Below are positions 8,525-17,275 of a stretch of 64,000 nt of DNA, one piece after another. Both the position numbers and the translations under genes were made by a program. The first letter of the stretch is position 1. Each line of letters starts with the position of its first letter. Source of the DNA: Gluconobacter frateurii (GTDB taxonomy: Bacteria > Pseudomonadota > Alphaproteobacteria > Acetobacterales > Acetobacteraceae); the NCBI RefSeq assembly GCF_002723955.1, contig NZ_BEWN01000001.1, forward strand, positions 434,001 to 498,000, written 5' to 3'. Below the pieces are notes generated by a model. The model was not told where the DNA came from. It worked only from the letters and a program-made list of their open reading frames with translations, and did no database searches.

Positions 8525-9385
8525 TCAGGGAAGATGCAGTCGCACGGAAACGGGGCAGTGGTCCGAAAGGCCATCCGGCATGGTGTCGTTCCGGTAAGTC
8601 ATGATCCGCAGACTGTCCGGGATGAGCCAGGAGCGCGCTTCGTTGCCGAGCATGATATGGTCGATGAAGTATTCGCCGCCCCAGCACGGGCTGGCTTTCC
8701 CGGCTGTTGTGAGCAGGACGGGGGCATCATGTTCGATTTGCTGCATGAGGGGATCATGGAGCGTCAGCCGGCGGTTGAAATCCCCGAGAACGGCATAGGG
8801 TTCGCCCTCATCCTGACGTTCGGCAATCCAGTCTTCGAGGATCTGGAACTGTTGATACAGCGTCGGACAGGAATGTTTGCGTTGAGTGAGAGGCTGATCC
8901 CAGCACCCGGTTTTCAGATGCACGACCAGAATGCGAAGATGCTCGGTTCCATCAGAAACAGTAACGTCCAGTCCTGTTCTCAGATGGTGCGAGGCCTCAG
9001 GACCAGCCACATCCAGAGCGGACAGTTCTTCATTGACCGTCACATGGAGCGGTCGTTTCACGGCCAGGCCGACGCGCTGGATGACGGGCGCTTCAGAGAG
9101 AATGATCTGATAGGTCTGCGGATCGAAGACCCGTGCAGCGGGTTCCGGACCGTCCACTTCCTGAAAAGCGATGATATCGGCGTTCAGATGGGTCGCGTAC
9201 TGATGCAGCCGGATGAAATCATCTGGCTTGCGGCCATGGACATCATCGGGAAGGGCAGGATCTCCCGTCTGTTTCAGGGAGAGCCAGTCCAGATTCCAGG
9301 TTGAGAGTTTGATGTCCCGGGCCTGGGCTGGAAAAGCCTCGCCGCACATCAGTGCGGCGAGGAGAATTAGGGAAAAAAACCTCAG
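8525..9385 (-). CDS. Secreted endonuclease/exonuclease/phosphatase-family protein
   Basis: Metal-dependent phosphodiesterase or nuclease of the EEP (DNase I-like) superfamily. All hallmark motifs are present in order: STWNLDWL, FQEVDG, VVHLKTGC, GDFNRR and the C-terminal SDHCPV. The first ATG (9349) falls inside a signal peptide. Reading upstream in frame gives R-F-F-S-L-I-L-L-A-A-L-M-C-G-E-A-F-P-A-Q-A, an ideal export signal, whose only start candidate is a CTG at 9385 overlapping the TGA of the carbonic anhydrase gene (CTGA). With that start the protein is 286 residues. It probably acts in the periplasm or outside the cell. If the true start is 9349, the export signal would be crippled. Confidence 0.85.
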   Translation of the reverse strand: MRFFSLILLAALMCGEAFPAQARDIKLSTWNLDWLSLKQTGDPALPDDVHGRKPDDFIRLHQYATHLNADIIAFQEVDGPEPAARVFDPQTYQIILSEAPVIQRVGLAVKRPLHVTVNEELSALDVAGPEASHHLRTGLDVTVSDGTEHLRILVVHLKTGCWDQPLTQRKHSCPTLYQQFQILEDWIAERQDEGEPYAVLGDFNRRLTLHDPLMQQIEHDAPVLLTTAGKASPCWGGEYFIDHIMLGNEARSWLIPDSLRIMTYRNDTMPDGLSDHCPVSVRLHLP

Positions 9386-10065
9386 ACGGCTTCTTTCTCG
9401 GCTGCGCCCATTTCGGCGAGGACACTTTCAACGGAGCGTGTGGTGCGGGTCTTCTCATCAAGGATGAGGACTTCACCATTCGGAATGTCGTAGAACCAGC
9501 CTTGCAGTGTCAGAGCACCCTGGGACAGGGCGCGAACGACAGCCGGATGCGTGCGCAGATGAGCGAGCTGGAGCAGGACGTTGTATTCTGCAAGCTGGCG
9601 GATATCGGCTGGGCCGGCATCCTCCGCCTTCAGATCGCCCATAGCTGCACGGGCGGCTTCGGCATTGCGCAGCCAGCTGCGAACAGTGGGGAGGGCGTCC
9701 AGCTTTGGAGCGTTCAGATCCAGCAGGGCATTCATGGCGCCGCAGTTGGAGTGACCGCAGACGACGACATTCTTCACCTTGAGAGCTGCAACGGCGTATT
9801 CGATGGCGGAAGACACGCCCCCCAGCATTTCGCCATAGGCTGGAACAATGTTGCCGACGTTACGGACGATGAAAAGCTCACCCGGTTCGGTCTGCGTGAC
9901 GAGGCTCGGGCTGATCCGGCTGTCGGCGCAGGTGATGAACAGTGTAGAAGGCGACTGGCTAGTGGCCAGACTTTCAAACAGCTCCGCACTCTCCGGATAG
10001 ACGTCCGTCTCAAATGTACGGACACCGCTCAGCAGTTTCGCCAGAGTATCACGACCACAGGCCAT
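9382..10065 (-). CDS. Beta-class carbonic anhydrase
   Basis: Zinc enzyme interconverting CO2 and bicarbonate in the cytoplasm, supplying bicarbonate to biotin carboxylases such as acetyl-CoA carboxylase. The 227 residues carry the beta-class zinc and dyad motifs CADSRISP (Cys, Asp, Arg) and HSNCGAM (His, Cys) about 55 residues apart, plus FIVRNVGNIVP. The ribosome-binding site AAGGAG lies before the ATG at 10065. Its last four bases overlap the proposed start of the downstream EEP-family gene. An 11-bp inverted repeat lies in its upstream region and could be an operator. Confidence 0.95.
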   Translation of the reverse strand: MACGRDTLAKLLSGVRTFETDVYPESAELFESLATSQSPSTLFITCADSRISPSLVTQTEPGELFIVRNVGNIVPAYGEMLGGVSSAIEYAVAALKVKNVVVCGHSNCGAMNALLDLNAPKLDALPTVRSWLRNAEAARAAMGDLKAEDAGPADIRQLAEYNVLLQLAHLRTHPAVVRALSQGALTLQGWFYDIPNGEVLILDEKTRTTRSVESVLAEMGAAEKEAV

Positions 10066-10107
10066 GGTGTTCTCCTTTTTATAAACTAACGAGCAGTTAG
10101 AAGGCTT

Positions 10108-10164
10108 TGTCAGGGCGGGTAAAGCAGTAAAAGAACCGCCTCATCATTTGTTACCGCCCTGACA
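10108..10164. repeat. Inverted repeat upstream of the carbonic anhydrase gene
   Basis: TGTCAGGGCGG at 10108-10118 is repeated in inverse orientation as CCGCCCTGACA at 10154-10164, perfect over 11 bases with partial TAA/TTA extension inside. The 35-base spacing suits a looped operator or a weak large-loop hairpin between alaS and the carbonic anhydrase gene. There is no T-run on the alaS side, so it is not a standard terminator. Confidence 0.5.
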
Positions 10165-10181
10165 TCTGTTGTCGTTACAGT

Positions 10182-12821
10182 TTATGACGCTGCCAGACGC
10201 TCGCGCAGCATTGCAAAAACTTCTTCAGCATTTGCATTCGGGCCGCCAGCCTGCGCCATATCTGGCCGTCCACCGCCACCCTTTCCGCCCATGACTTCCG
10301 AGGCCGCACGCACCAGTGTGACGGCATCCAGGCGGTCCTTCAGATCTGCTGTCACGGAAATGACAATGCTGCCACGACCATCAGCCTCAGAAATGAGGGC
10401 AACGATACCGGAACCGATCTGCTTGGAAATGCTATCCGCAAGGCCTTTGAGTTCCTTGGGGCTGACATCGCCGAGATTGCGGGCAGACAGCGTGATGCCA
10501 CTGATGGTTTCGGTGGCGCTCGTTCCTTCGCCCGTAGCCAGTTTGCGTTGAAGTTCGGAAATCTGGCTGTTCAGGGACTTCCGCTCTTCCAGCAGGGCAG
10601 CGACGCGGGTAATGGCGTCAGACACCGGAACCTTCAGCAGTTCGGCTATCTGCTTGAGGCGGTTTTCCGTTTCCAGAGCCAGTTTCTCGGCTGCCGCACC
10701 GCAGACGGCTTCGATACGGCGGACGCCAGCGGACACGCCACTTTCAGAAACGATACGGAACGGGCCGATCTCACCAACGCGGCCGACATGCGTGCCCCCG
10801 CAAAGCTCGATGGAGTAAGCCGGACGGCCTTCCTCCCCTTTGCCCATGGACACAACGCGGACTTCATCGCCATATTTTTCGCCAAAGAGTGCCATCGCAC
10901 CTTCTGCAACGGCCTGATCCTGCGTCATGATGCGCGTTTCAACCGGTGCGTTTTCGCGGATTCGAGCGTTCACTTCGGCTTCAACAGCCTGAAGTTCTTC
11001 GTCTGTCAGCGGACGGGGCTGGCTGATGTCGAAGCGCAGGCGTTCCGGCGCATTCAGGCTGCCCTTCTGCGTCACATGCGTGCCGATCTGGCGGCGCAGA
11101 GCTTCATGCAGAAGATGGGTTGCCGAGTGATGGCCACGAACGGCCGTGCGGCGCTCATGGTCGATCTCGGCATGAACGGCCATGCCCGGCTTCAACGTGC
11201 CTTCGACAACCTTGCCGTAATGAACAATCAGATCGCCATTACGCTTCTGGGTGTCCGTGATTTCCACGCGCACGCCGTCAGCCGTGAGGGTTCCATGATC
11301 GCCAACCTGGCCGCCGCTTTCACCATAGAACGGCGTCTGGTTCAGCAGGATGGCAATCGTGTCGTCGCCAGCAGGGGCTTCGGCGAGTTCATCATTGCCA
11401 CGGAAAATACCCTGGACTTCGGCATCCGACTTTTCCGAGACATATCCAAGGAACTCGCTCGCACCATGCTTGTCGCGGGCATCGAACCAGACGGTTTCAG
11501 CAGCAGTATCGCCAGAACCGACCCAGGCAGCGCGGGCACGCTGGCGCTGTTCGGTCATGGCAGTTTCAAAGCCGGCTTCGTCAACGGTGCGCCCCTGCTC
11601 ACGCAGGGCGTCCTGCGTCAGATCCAGCGGGAAACCGAAGGTGTCATAGAGCTTGAAGGCGACATCGCCGGGGAGGGCCTGCTTGTCACCGAGGCGGCTG
11701 ACTTCATCGGACAGGAGGGACAGGCCGCGTTCCAGCAGGGCGGTGAAGCGTTCTTCTTCACCCTTCATGGTTTCGGTGATCAGGGCCTGATGCTGCACGA
11801 GTTCCGGATAGGGAGCGCCCATCTGCTGGATCAGGGCAGGGAGCAGACGGTAGAAGACCGGGTCCTTGGCGCCCATGATGTGCAGGTGGCGCATGGCGCG
11901 ACGCATGATGCGACGTAGGACGTAGCCGCGACCTTCCTTGGAAGGCAGAACGCCATCAGCGATCAGGAACGCCGTGGAGCGTAGGTGATCCGCAACAACA
12001 CGATGGCTTGACTTGAACTGACCGTCTGCGTCCTGGTTCATGATATCGGCGGAGGACTCGATCAGCGCGCGCATCGTGTCCGTGTCGTAGTTGTCGCGCT
12101 TGCCTTGCATGATGGCGGCAAAGCGTTCCAGACCCATGCCGGTATCAATCGACGGGCGCGGCAGATTGTCACGGGAACCATCCGCCTGATCGAGGAACTG
12201 CATGAACACCAGGTTCCAGATCTCGACGAAGCGGTCACCATCTTCATCCGGGCTGCCCGGAGGGCCCCCGAAAACGCTGTCGCCATGATCATAGAAGATC
12301 TCGGAGCAGGGGCCGCAGGGTCCCGTGTCGCCCATACGCCAGAAATTGTCGGACGTGCCGATGCGGATGATGCGATCATCGCTCAGGCCGGCCACTTTCT
12401 TCCAGAGATCGGCAGCGTCTTCGTCTTCAGCGTAGACCGTTGCGAGGAGCTTTTCCTTGGGAAGGCCGAAGTCGCGCGTCAGCAGGGTCCATGCGAACTC
12501 AATGGCATCGGCTTTGAAGTAATCTCCAAAACTGAAATTGCCCATCATTTCGAAGAATGTGTGGTGACGGGCCGTATAGCCGACATTGTCGAGGTCGTTA
12601 TGTTTGCCGCCTGCGCGCACGACTTTCTGAGCTGTGGTCGCGCGGTTGTAGGGGCGTGTTTCCTGGCCTGTGAAAACATTCTTGAACGGCACCATGCCAG
12701 CGTTCGTAAACAGCAGCGTTGGATCGTTCTGCGGCACGAGGGAGGCCGAGGGAACAATGCGATGGCCGTTCGACCCGAAATATTCGAGGAAGGCTGAGCG
12801 GATGTCGTTTGTGCTGGTCAT
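10182..12821 (-). CDS. alaS: Alanyl-tRNA synthetase
   Basis: Class II synthetase that charges tRNA-Ala. At 879 residues it is full length. It begins with the family start [22 protein letters not shown]; the aminoacylation domain has [16 protein letters not shown]; the editing domain has the zinc motifs [13 protein letters not shown] and [13 protein letters not shown]; the C-terminal C-Ala domain ends [15 protein letters not shown]. It is the first gene of its transcript as far as can be seen, with GtrA-like and ompA genes further upstream on the same strand after a gap. Confidence 0.99.
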   Translation of the reverse strand: MTSTNDIRSAFLEYFGSNGHRIVPSASLVPQNDPTLLFTNAGMVPFKNVFTGQETRPYNRATTAQKVVRAGGKHNDLDNVGYTARHHTFFEMMGNFSFGDYFKADAIEFAWTLLTRDFGLPKEKLLATVYAEDEDAADLWKKVAGLSDDRIIRIGTSDNFWRMGDTGPCGPCSEIFYDHGDSVFGGPPGSPDEDGDRFVEIWNLVFMQFLDQADGSRDNLPRPSIDTGMGLERFAAIMQGKRDNYDTDTMRALIESSADIMNQDADGQFKSSHRVVADHLRSTAFLIADGVLPSKEGRGYVLRRIMRRAMRHLHIMGAKDPVFYRLLPALIQQMGAPYPELVQHQALITETMKGEEERFTALLERGLSLLSDEVSRLGDKQALPGDVAFKLYDTFGFPLDLTQDALREQGRTVDEAGFETAMTEQRQRARAAWVGSGDTAAETVWFDARDKHGASEFLGYVSEKSDAEVQGIFRGNDELAEAPAGDDTIAILLNQTPFYGESGGQVGDHGTLTADGVRVEITDTQKRNGDLIVHYGKVVEGTLKPGMAVHAEIDHERRTAVRGHHSATHLLHEALRRQIGTHVTQKGSLNAPERLRFDISQPRPLTDEELQAVEAEVNARIRENAPVETRIMTQDQAVAEGAMALFGEKYGDEVRVVSMGKGEEGRPAYSIELCGGTHVGRVGEIGPFRIVSESGVSAGVRRIEAVCGAAAEKLALETENRLKQIAELLKVPVSDAITRVAALLEERKSLNSQISELQRKLATGEGTSATETISGITLSARNLGDVSPKELKGLADSISKQIGSGIVALISEADGRGSIVISVTADLKDRLDAVTLVRAASEVMGGKGGGGRPDMAQAGGPNANAEEVFAMLRERLAAS

Positions 12822-12904
12822 GAGCTGAAGCGTCAGGTTCCGAAGAAGGCGGGAAAAACTAACGCTACTCCTAGACCATTGTGAGCAGCTTGGAAATGTG
12901 CGGC

Positions 12905-13468
12905 TCAGGGGGCTTTCTGCGGAAAGATCTCTGAACTTTCCTGAGGCAACGGTATTTGCGGCTCAGGTTCTGGAGAAGTCAGACCTGCTGCGGGAATTTC
13001 CACGGCCATCTGGACAAGTTCCATTGGCGTTTCAGGAATCTTGGCTCTGAAAACCAGCCGTCTGGAAAGGTTGAAGTTGGCCAGCATTCCACAACCTGCG
13101 CCAATGGCAAGGGCGACGACAGGATAAGTGACCGTAAAGGGTACAAGAGCGTAAAGCAGAAAAACGGCGCCACGATTCAACAGAAAGCCAAAGGCATTGG
13201 CCAAAAGGAATCGCAGCCACTGAAGTATCAGGTGCTGGTTATCGGCTCCGGTAGAGCGAAACGTCCAGATGCGATTGAGGAGCCATGTAAACGTTGCAGC
13301 GACAAAATACGCACCAACCGTAGCTGCAATGAGGCCCACTTCTGGTCGAAGAATATCGACACTTGCCCAGTCCACGAAAAAACCGAGTGCTCCGACAATT
13401 CCAAATCGAAGGAACTGATCGACGATCTGGGGGCGGGACCGAGGATAGAAGATACGGGTGCGTCGCAA
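12905..13468 (-). CDS. GtrA-family membrane protein with acidic tail
   Basis: Four-helix inner-membrane protein of the GtrA family, linked in other bacteria to flipping or transferring undecaprenyl-phosphate sugars for cell-surface polysaccharide. Helices at about residues 20-40, 45-65, 85-105 and 110-130 (187-residue form), with [11 protein letters not shown] and [11 protein letters not shown] typical of the family; a Pro/Glu-rich tail follows. The frame extends to 13606, but that part covers the ompA terminators, so I prefer the TTG at 13468 with GGAG eight bases upstream. No glycosyltransferase partner is adjacent. The usual family length is about 130-150 residues. Confidence 0.8.
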   Translation of the reverse strand: MRRTRIFYPRSRPQIVDQFLRFGIVGALGFFVDWASVDILRPEVGLIAATVGAYFVAATFTWLLNRIWTFRSTGADNQHLILQWLRFLLANAFGFLLNRGAVFLLYALVPFTVTYPVVALAIGAGCGMLANFNLSRRLVFRAKIPETPMELVQMAVEIPAAGLTSPEPEPQIPLPQESSEIFPQKAP

Positions 13469-13538
13469 GGAGGCGTCTCCGTGGCAGGGGTAAGGTGCTC
13501 TAACGTGAAGTGGCGTGGGCTGCAAATGTTCTGAAACC

Positions 13539-13568
13539 AAAAAAGGCGCCCCGAAGGACGCCTTTTCC
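13539..13568 (-). terminator. ompA terminator (distal hairpin)
   Basis: Read on the minus strand, AAAAGGCGTCC pairs with GGGGCGCCTTTT around a TTCG tetraloop and is followed by T residues. It lies about 45 bases after the ompA stop. Confidence 0.85.
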
Positions 13569-13574
13569 AGAAAA

Positions 13575-13596
13575 CCCGGAGCCCGAAGGCTCCGGC
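13575..13596 (-). terminator. ompA 3' hairpin (proximal)
   Basis: CCGGAGCC pairs with GGCTCCGG around a TTCG loop on the minus strand, just before the distal terminator. It has only a short T-run (GGGTTTT), so it probably stabilises or assists the tandem terminator. Confidence 0.7.
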
Positions 13597-13612
13597 GTCT
13601 TATCAAACTGAA

Positions 13613-14758
13613 TTACTTCAGGATGATTTCGACGCGACGGTTCTGCGGCTCGCGGGTGTTCGGGCCTGTCGGAACCAGCGGCTTGCTTTCGCCATAGCCG
13701 TGGATGTCGACAGCAGCTGCCGGAACGCCGTCACGGATCAGTTCAGCCTTCACGCTCTGGGCGCGACGGAGGGACAGACCCATGTTGTAACGCTCACCAC
13801 GCGGGCCCGGGTGGGCTGCGGAGTTATCGGTGTAGCCGTTGACTTCGATGCGCGTCGTCTGGACGTGCGTGGAAGCCTGAGCTGCCTGAGCAACGATCTC
13901 ACGAGCGCGGCCCGTCAGGTCAGACTTATCCCAGTCGAAGAACACGAGGTACGTGCGAGCTGGGGTCGGAGCTGGCGGAACAACAACCGGAGCCGGCGGC
14001 GGCGGCGGCGGAGCCGTGTCGAACGCATAACGCAGACCCAGGATGAACTGGTGCGAGAAGCGCTGATCGAAGTTCACGTTGCCCTTGTGCAGGCCGCTGC
14101 CGTTACCGTTCCAGGAAGTGGAGCGATAAGCGCCATCAGCGAACGTCTGGCCGATGAAGCGGTATTCGGTCGTGACAGCAAGACCCGGAACGCCCGGAAT
14201 GTCATAAGCTGCACCGACGATACCCTGATACGCGAAGCTGCCCTGCGTACCACCGACGCGGTTAACCGCACCGTTGGAGTAGCTCGTCGTGATCGGGTTG
14301 TAGTGCTGCCACAGGTAGCCAGCGCCAACACCAACGAACGGCGTGACAGGAACGTTCAGACCGAAGTGAGCCAGATCGATGTCGTACAGGACATTGACGA
14401 AGCCGCCGTATGCCTGGTCGGAACCGTTCGTGCTGCCCGTAGCGGCCGTCTTGTTGCGGTGGTTGATCTGGGAGTAGTTGTATACGCCCTCAACTTCAAC
14501 GCGCAGACCGTTGCCGAAGCCCCAGCCGAACGCACCGAAACCCGTGAAGCCGTCCTTGTGACGGAACTGGGAACGGCTACCAGCATTGCTGGTGGAGCCA
14601 TCAGCCTGCGTGGTCGGGGAGAAGCTGGCGTGCTGGTTCTGGACCAGGTTGTACCCACCGCCAATGTTGACGTACGGGCCGGTGACCGTGCTGGCCATGG
14701 CGAGCGACGGTGCGGCGACCATCGACGTCATGGCAAGGAGTGCCGTGCGGAGACGCAT
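13613..14758 (-). CDS. OmpA-family outer membrane protein
   Basis: Outer-membrane protein of 381 residues anchoring the envelope to peptidoglycan. Signal peptide 1-22 (MRLRTALLAMTSMVAAPSLA, cleavage after AMA). Residues about 23-250 form an eight-strand-barrel-like domain rich in Gly, Tyr and Asn. A Pro-rich hinge (PPPPPPAP, VVVPPAP) near 255-272 leads to the peptidoglycan-binding OmpA domain (273-381) with NGYTDNSA, NMGLSLRRAQSV and a C-terminal RRVEI. AGAGGACG precedes the ATG. Codon use is strongly biased towards few codons, suggesting high expression. A long leader (about 230 nt) is predicted if the promoter at 14994-15021 is real. Confidence 0.93.
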   Translation of the reverse strand: MRLRTALLAMTSMVAAPSLAMASTVTGPYVNIGGGYNLVQNQHASFSPTTQADGSTSNAGSRSQFRHKDGFTGFGAFGWGFGNGLRVEVEGVYNYSQINHRNKTAATGSTNGSDQAYGGFVNVLYDIDLAHFGLNVPVTPFVGVGAGYLWQHYNPITTSYSNGAVNRVGGTQGSFAYQGIVGAAYDIPGVPGLAVTTEYRFIGQTFADGAYRSTSWNGNGSGLHKGNVNFDQRFSHQFILGLRYAFDTAPPPPPPAPVVVPPAPTPARTYLVFFDWDKSDLTGRAREIVAQAAQASTHVQTTRIEVNGYTDNSAAHPGPRGERYNMGLSLRRAQSVKAELIRDGVPAAAVDIHGYGESKPLVPTGPNTREPQNRRVEIILK

Positions 14759-14993
14759 GTTTTCGTCCTCTTAGTGACTAACGTTTCGAGCCATTGGCAG
14801 AACTGCTTCGACCAACGGACCCAGCGCGATGCATAAGCGCATATAGATCGGGTAGTTCCCTCGGACAAAGCCGGACAGAGCCTTCCAGACCTACTCGGGG
14901 TGGAGGGAGTGACAAAAAAGTCACAATCCGTTCCGCCCAGTTTACGATCTACGCCTCGCGTCCCTGTTGCCATAGCTGAACGTTTCTGCGGAC

Positions 14994-15021
14994 GCCATAG
15001 TGTTCGCAGGATTTATGACAA
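14994..15021 (-). promoter_or_regulatory. Candidate ompA promoter in the 14759-15078 gap
   Basis: On the minus strand TTGTCA (15021-15016) and TATGGC (14999-14994) are 16 bases apart. The 320-base gap between aroKB and ompA contains no gene-like frame. The rest of the gap would be the ompA leader, as is common for stable OmpA messages. Confidence 0.35.
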
Positions 15022-15078
15022 TCAAATGAAGTGAAAAAACAGAAAGTTAGGCAAATCCATAATGGACTGTAACAGTCC

Positions 15079-16761
15079 TCATGGGCGGCAGCCTTCATTT
15101 ATCAGCAAGTTACGCACGGTTTCCATCGGAACATCACGACTTGTAAACGCCTTGCCAATACCGTGCAGCAGAACAAAAGAAATCCGTCCATTCTGCATCT
15201 TCTTGTCCCGAGTCATGTGGTCGAGAAGTGTTTGTGAAGAAAACGACTCTTCGAACCAGTCAAAGCTGGTTGGCATTTCAAGGGAACGAAGATGACGATC
15301 AAGGCGCGCGAGATCTTCGGCTGGAGCGTGGCCGAGCTTTACGGACAGGGCCATGGCCAGATGAATCCCGATTGAAACCGCCTCGCCGTGAAGGATACGG
15401 CCATCGTAACCGAGTTCCGCTTCAATGGCGTGGCCAAAGGTGTGGCCAAGATTGAGCAAAGCACGCCCATTCTGTTTGGCCTGCTCTTTTTCATCAGCTG
15501 CAACGACTGCCGCTTTGAAAGCGCATGCGCGGCGAACAGCTTCGGCAAGTGCCGTCGGATCCCCGTCTAAAACGTTTCCGCCATTGTTTTCACACCATGC
15601 GAAGAGGTCCGGATCTGCGATCAGGCCGGACTTCACAATTTCGGCATAACCGGCAACCCGCTGTCTGCGCGGTAGAGTCGCGAGGGCGGAATTGTCGGCG
15701 AGCACAATCACAGGCTGATGAAACGCGCCGATCAGATTTTTTCCAGATGGCGAATTGATGCCGGTTTTGCCGCCGACGGAACTATCCACCTGAGCCAGAA
15801 GAGTCGTGGGAATCTGAATGAACGGGAGACCACGCAGGGCCGTGGCCGCTACGAAGCCTGCAAGATCGCCCACGACGCCCCCGCCCAAGGCAACGATTGT
15901 CGTGCCACGTTCGATTCCCAACGATAGCAGACGGGTCATCACTTCGCCGTAAGTGGTGAGGGACTTGCTCTCTTCACCACCGACAACGGAAATGACGTCC
16001 GTCTGAATGGCGGTTTCTTCGAAAGAGGCCAGCAGACGCGGAAGGTGGAGCGCTGAGACGGCGTCGTCGGTAATTACGACGACACGCTTCTGACGCAGAA
16101 GGGGTGCTATCCATGCGCCTGCACGGGAAATAAGGTCTGAGCCAATCAGAACCTCATAGCTGTGCTGGGCCAGCGTGACAGGGACTTTTTGAGGGTGTGT
16201 GTGCTCTGAAAGGCTTTCGCAGACACGTTGGACGCCCTGTTCCACGGTTTCATCTCCGCAATCTATGATGATGTCAGCTTCCGCATAGACGGGGTAACGA
16301 ACCCCAACCAGACGGGTCATGATGTCTTCCGGGCTGCCCTGCGCCAGAAGGGGTCTGCCCCCTCGGCCATGCACGCGCCGCAGAAGGACGTGGACTGGTG
16401 CTCTCAGCCAGACCGAAACGGCATGCTTCCGAACAAGCTGGCGCGTCTGGGCGTCCATCCACGCACCACCCCCTGTCGCCAGGATGCAGGGCGGCCCCTT
16501 GATAAGGCGCTGGATGACGCGGCGCTCTCCGGCACGGAAATAGGCTTCTCCGTGGCGGGAAAAAATTTCGGGAATCGTGCAACCTGCGGCGCGCTCGATT
16601 TCTGCATCGGCATCAACGAACGGCAGGCCATAAACCTGTGCCAGGCGACGGCCGACAGTGGTTTTTCCGGCTCCCATCATGCCGACGAGAACGACTGTGC
16701 TTGTCGGTGTGGGGTGAGTGACCGCCCAATCGGCGGAAAGTGAGGGTGGCAGAGGTGACAT
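15079..16761 (-). CDS. aroKB: Shikimate kinase / 3-dehydroquinate synthase fusion
   Basis: Bifunctional enzyme of the shikimate pathway to aromatic amino acids, 560 residues in a single frame. The N-terminal shikimate kinase (about 20-190) has the P-loop GMMGAGKTTVGRRL, the substrate motif FVDADAEIERAAG and LATGGGAW. The C-terminal 3-dehydroquinate synthase (about 200-560) has the NAD-binding GGGVVGDLAGFVAA, TTLLAQVDSSVGGKTGIN and the metal-site histidines in NLGHTFGHAIE and HGEAV. In most bacteria these are neighbouring separate genes. The fusion probably arose by losing the stop between aroK and aroB and occurs in other Acetobacteraceae. Divergent from the gene at 16824. Confidence 0.97.
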   Translation of the reverse strand: MSPLPPSLSADWAVTHPTPTSTVVLVGMMGAGKTTVGRRLAQVYGLPFVDADAEIERAAGCTIPEIFSRHGEAYFRAGERRVIQRLIKGPPCILATGGGAWMDAQTRQLVRKHAVSVWLRAPVHVLLRRVHGRGGRPLLAQGSPEDIMTRLVGVRYPVYAEADIIIDCGDETVEQGVQRVCESLSEHTHPQKVPVTLAQHSYEVLIGSDLISRAGAWIAPLLRQKRVVVITDDAVSALHLPRLLASFEETAIQTDVISVVGGEESKSLTTYGEVMTRLLSLGIERGTTIVALGGGVVGDLAGFVAATALRGLPFIQIPTTLLAQVDSSVGGKTGINSPSGKNLIGAFHQPVIVLADNSALATLPRRQRVAGYAEIVKSGLIADPDLFAWCENNGGNVLDGDPTALAEAVRRACAFKAAVVAADEKEQAKQNGRALLNLGHTFGHAIEAELGYDGRILHGEAVSIGIHLAMALSVKLGHAPAEDLARLDRHLRSLEMPTSFDWFEESFSSQTLLDHMTRDKKMQNGRISFVLLHGIGKAFTSRDVPMETVRNLLINEGCRP

Positions 16762-16823
16762 GCTCTGCTACCTATCATAGGAGAGGGCATCACGTCCTGC
16801 CTGCACTTTGAGACCTGAACATA

Positions 16824-17258
16824 ATGGCCCAATCTGATCGTTCGTCCTCCCGTCTTCCCATGATTGCCGGGGGAGGCCTTGTCCTTCTGGCTGTTGTGCT
16901 GGGTGGCGGTTTCCTGCGTCTGGGCATGAATGCTGTTCCGCCTGAACAGACGCAGGTTCACAAGGAAATCCCGGCGTCCACGTTTGCGACGACGAGTTCC
17001 GCTCCGGCCGCGTTGCCCGCCATGCCGCCTGTTCCAGCTGCCCCTGTTGCGGGAGCTGCTCAGCCGGTTTCTGCGCCGGTCGCCACTACGCCTGCAGGTC
17101 AGGCCCCTGTTGCTGGTACCGTTCCTGCGTCCCCTCCGGCTGCTTCAAGCGCCCCTGTGCTGACGCCATCCACGCCGCTGCCGACAATGCCAGCCCCCAA
17201 GCCGGCACCGTCTCAGGGCGCGGCGGTGGCGCCTGCACAGGCTGCGCCAGCACACTGA
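16824..17258 (+). CDS. Single-pass membrane protein with Pro/Ala-rich periplasmic tail
   Basis: No family recognised. The 144-residue product has a short charged N-terminus, one transmembrane helix (about 12-34, MIAGGGLVLLAVVLGGG) and then about 100 residues made almost entirely of Ala, Pro, Val, Thr and Ser, which should be extended in the periplasm. Composition alone suggests a spacer or wall-spanning tether, as in TonB-like or division proteins, but no C-terminal functional domain is present. It lies 18 bases before xerD, so the two are probably co-transcribed. The low complexity makes database matches unreliable. Confidence 0.7.
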   Translation: MAQSDRSSSRLPMIAGGGLVLLAVVLGGGFLRLGMNAVPPEQTQVHKEIPASTFATTSSAPAALPAMPPVPAAPVAGAAQPVSAPVATTPAGQAPVAGTVPASPPAASSAPVLTPSTPLPTMPAPKPAPSQGAAVAPAQAAPAH

Positions 17259-17275
17259 AGGATACGGTCTGCCGG

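Noticed and set aside
10548-11918. 456-codon plus-strand frame
   Set aside because: Antisense to alaS; no motifs and no ribosome-binding site.
13700-14836. 378-codon plus-strand frame
   Set aside because: Antisense to the highly biased ompA-family gene, which creates long open mirror frames.
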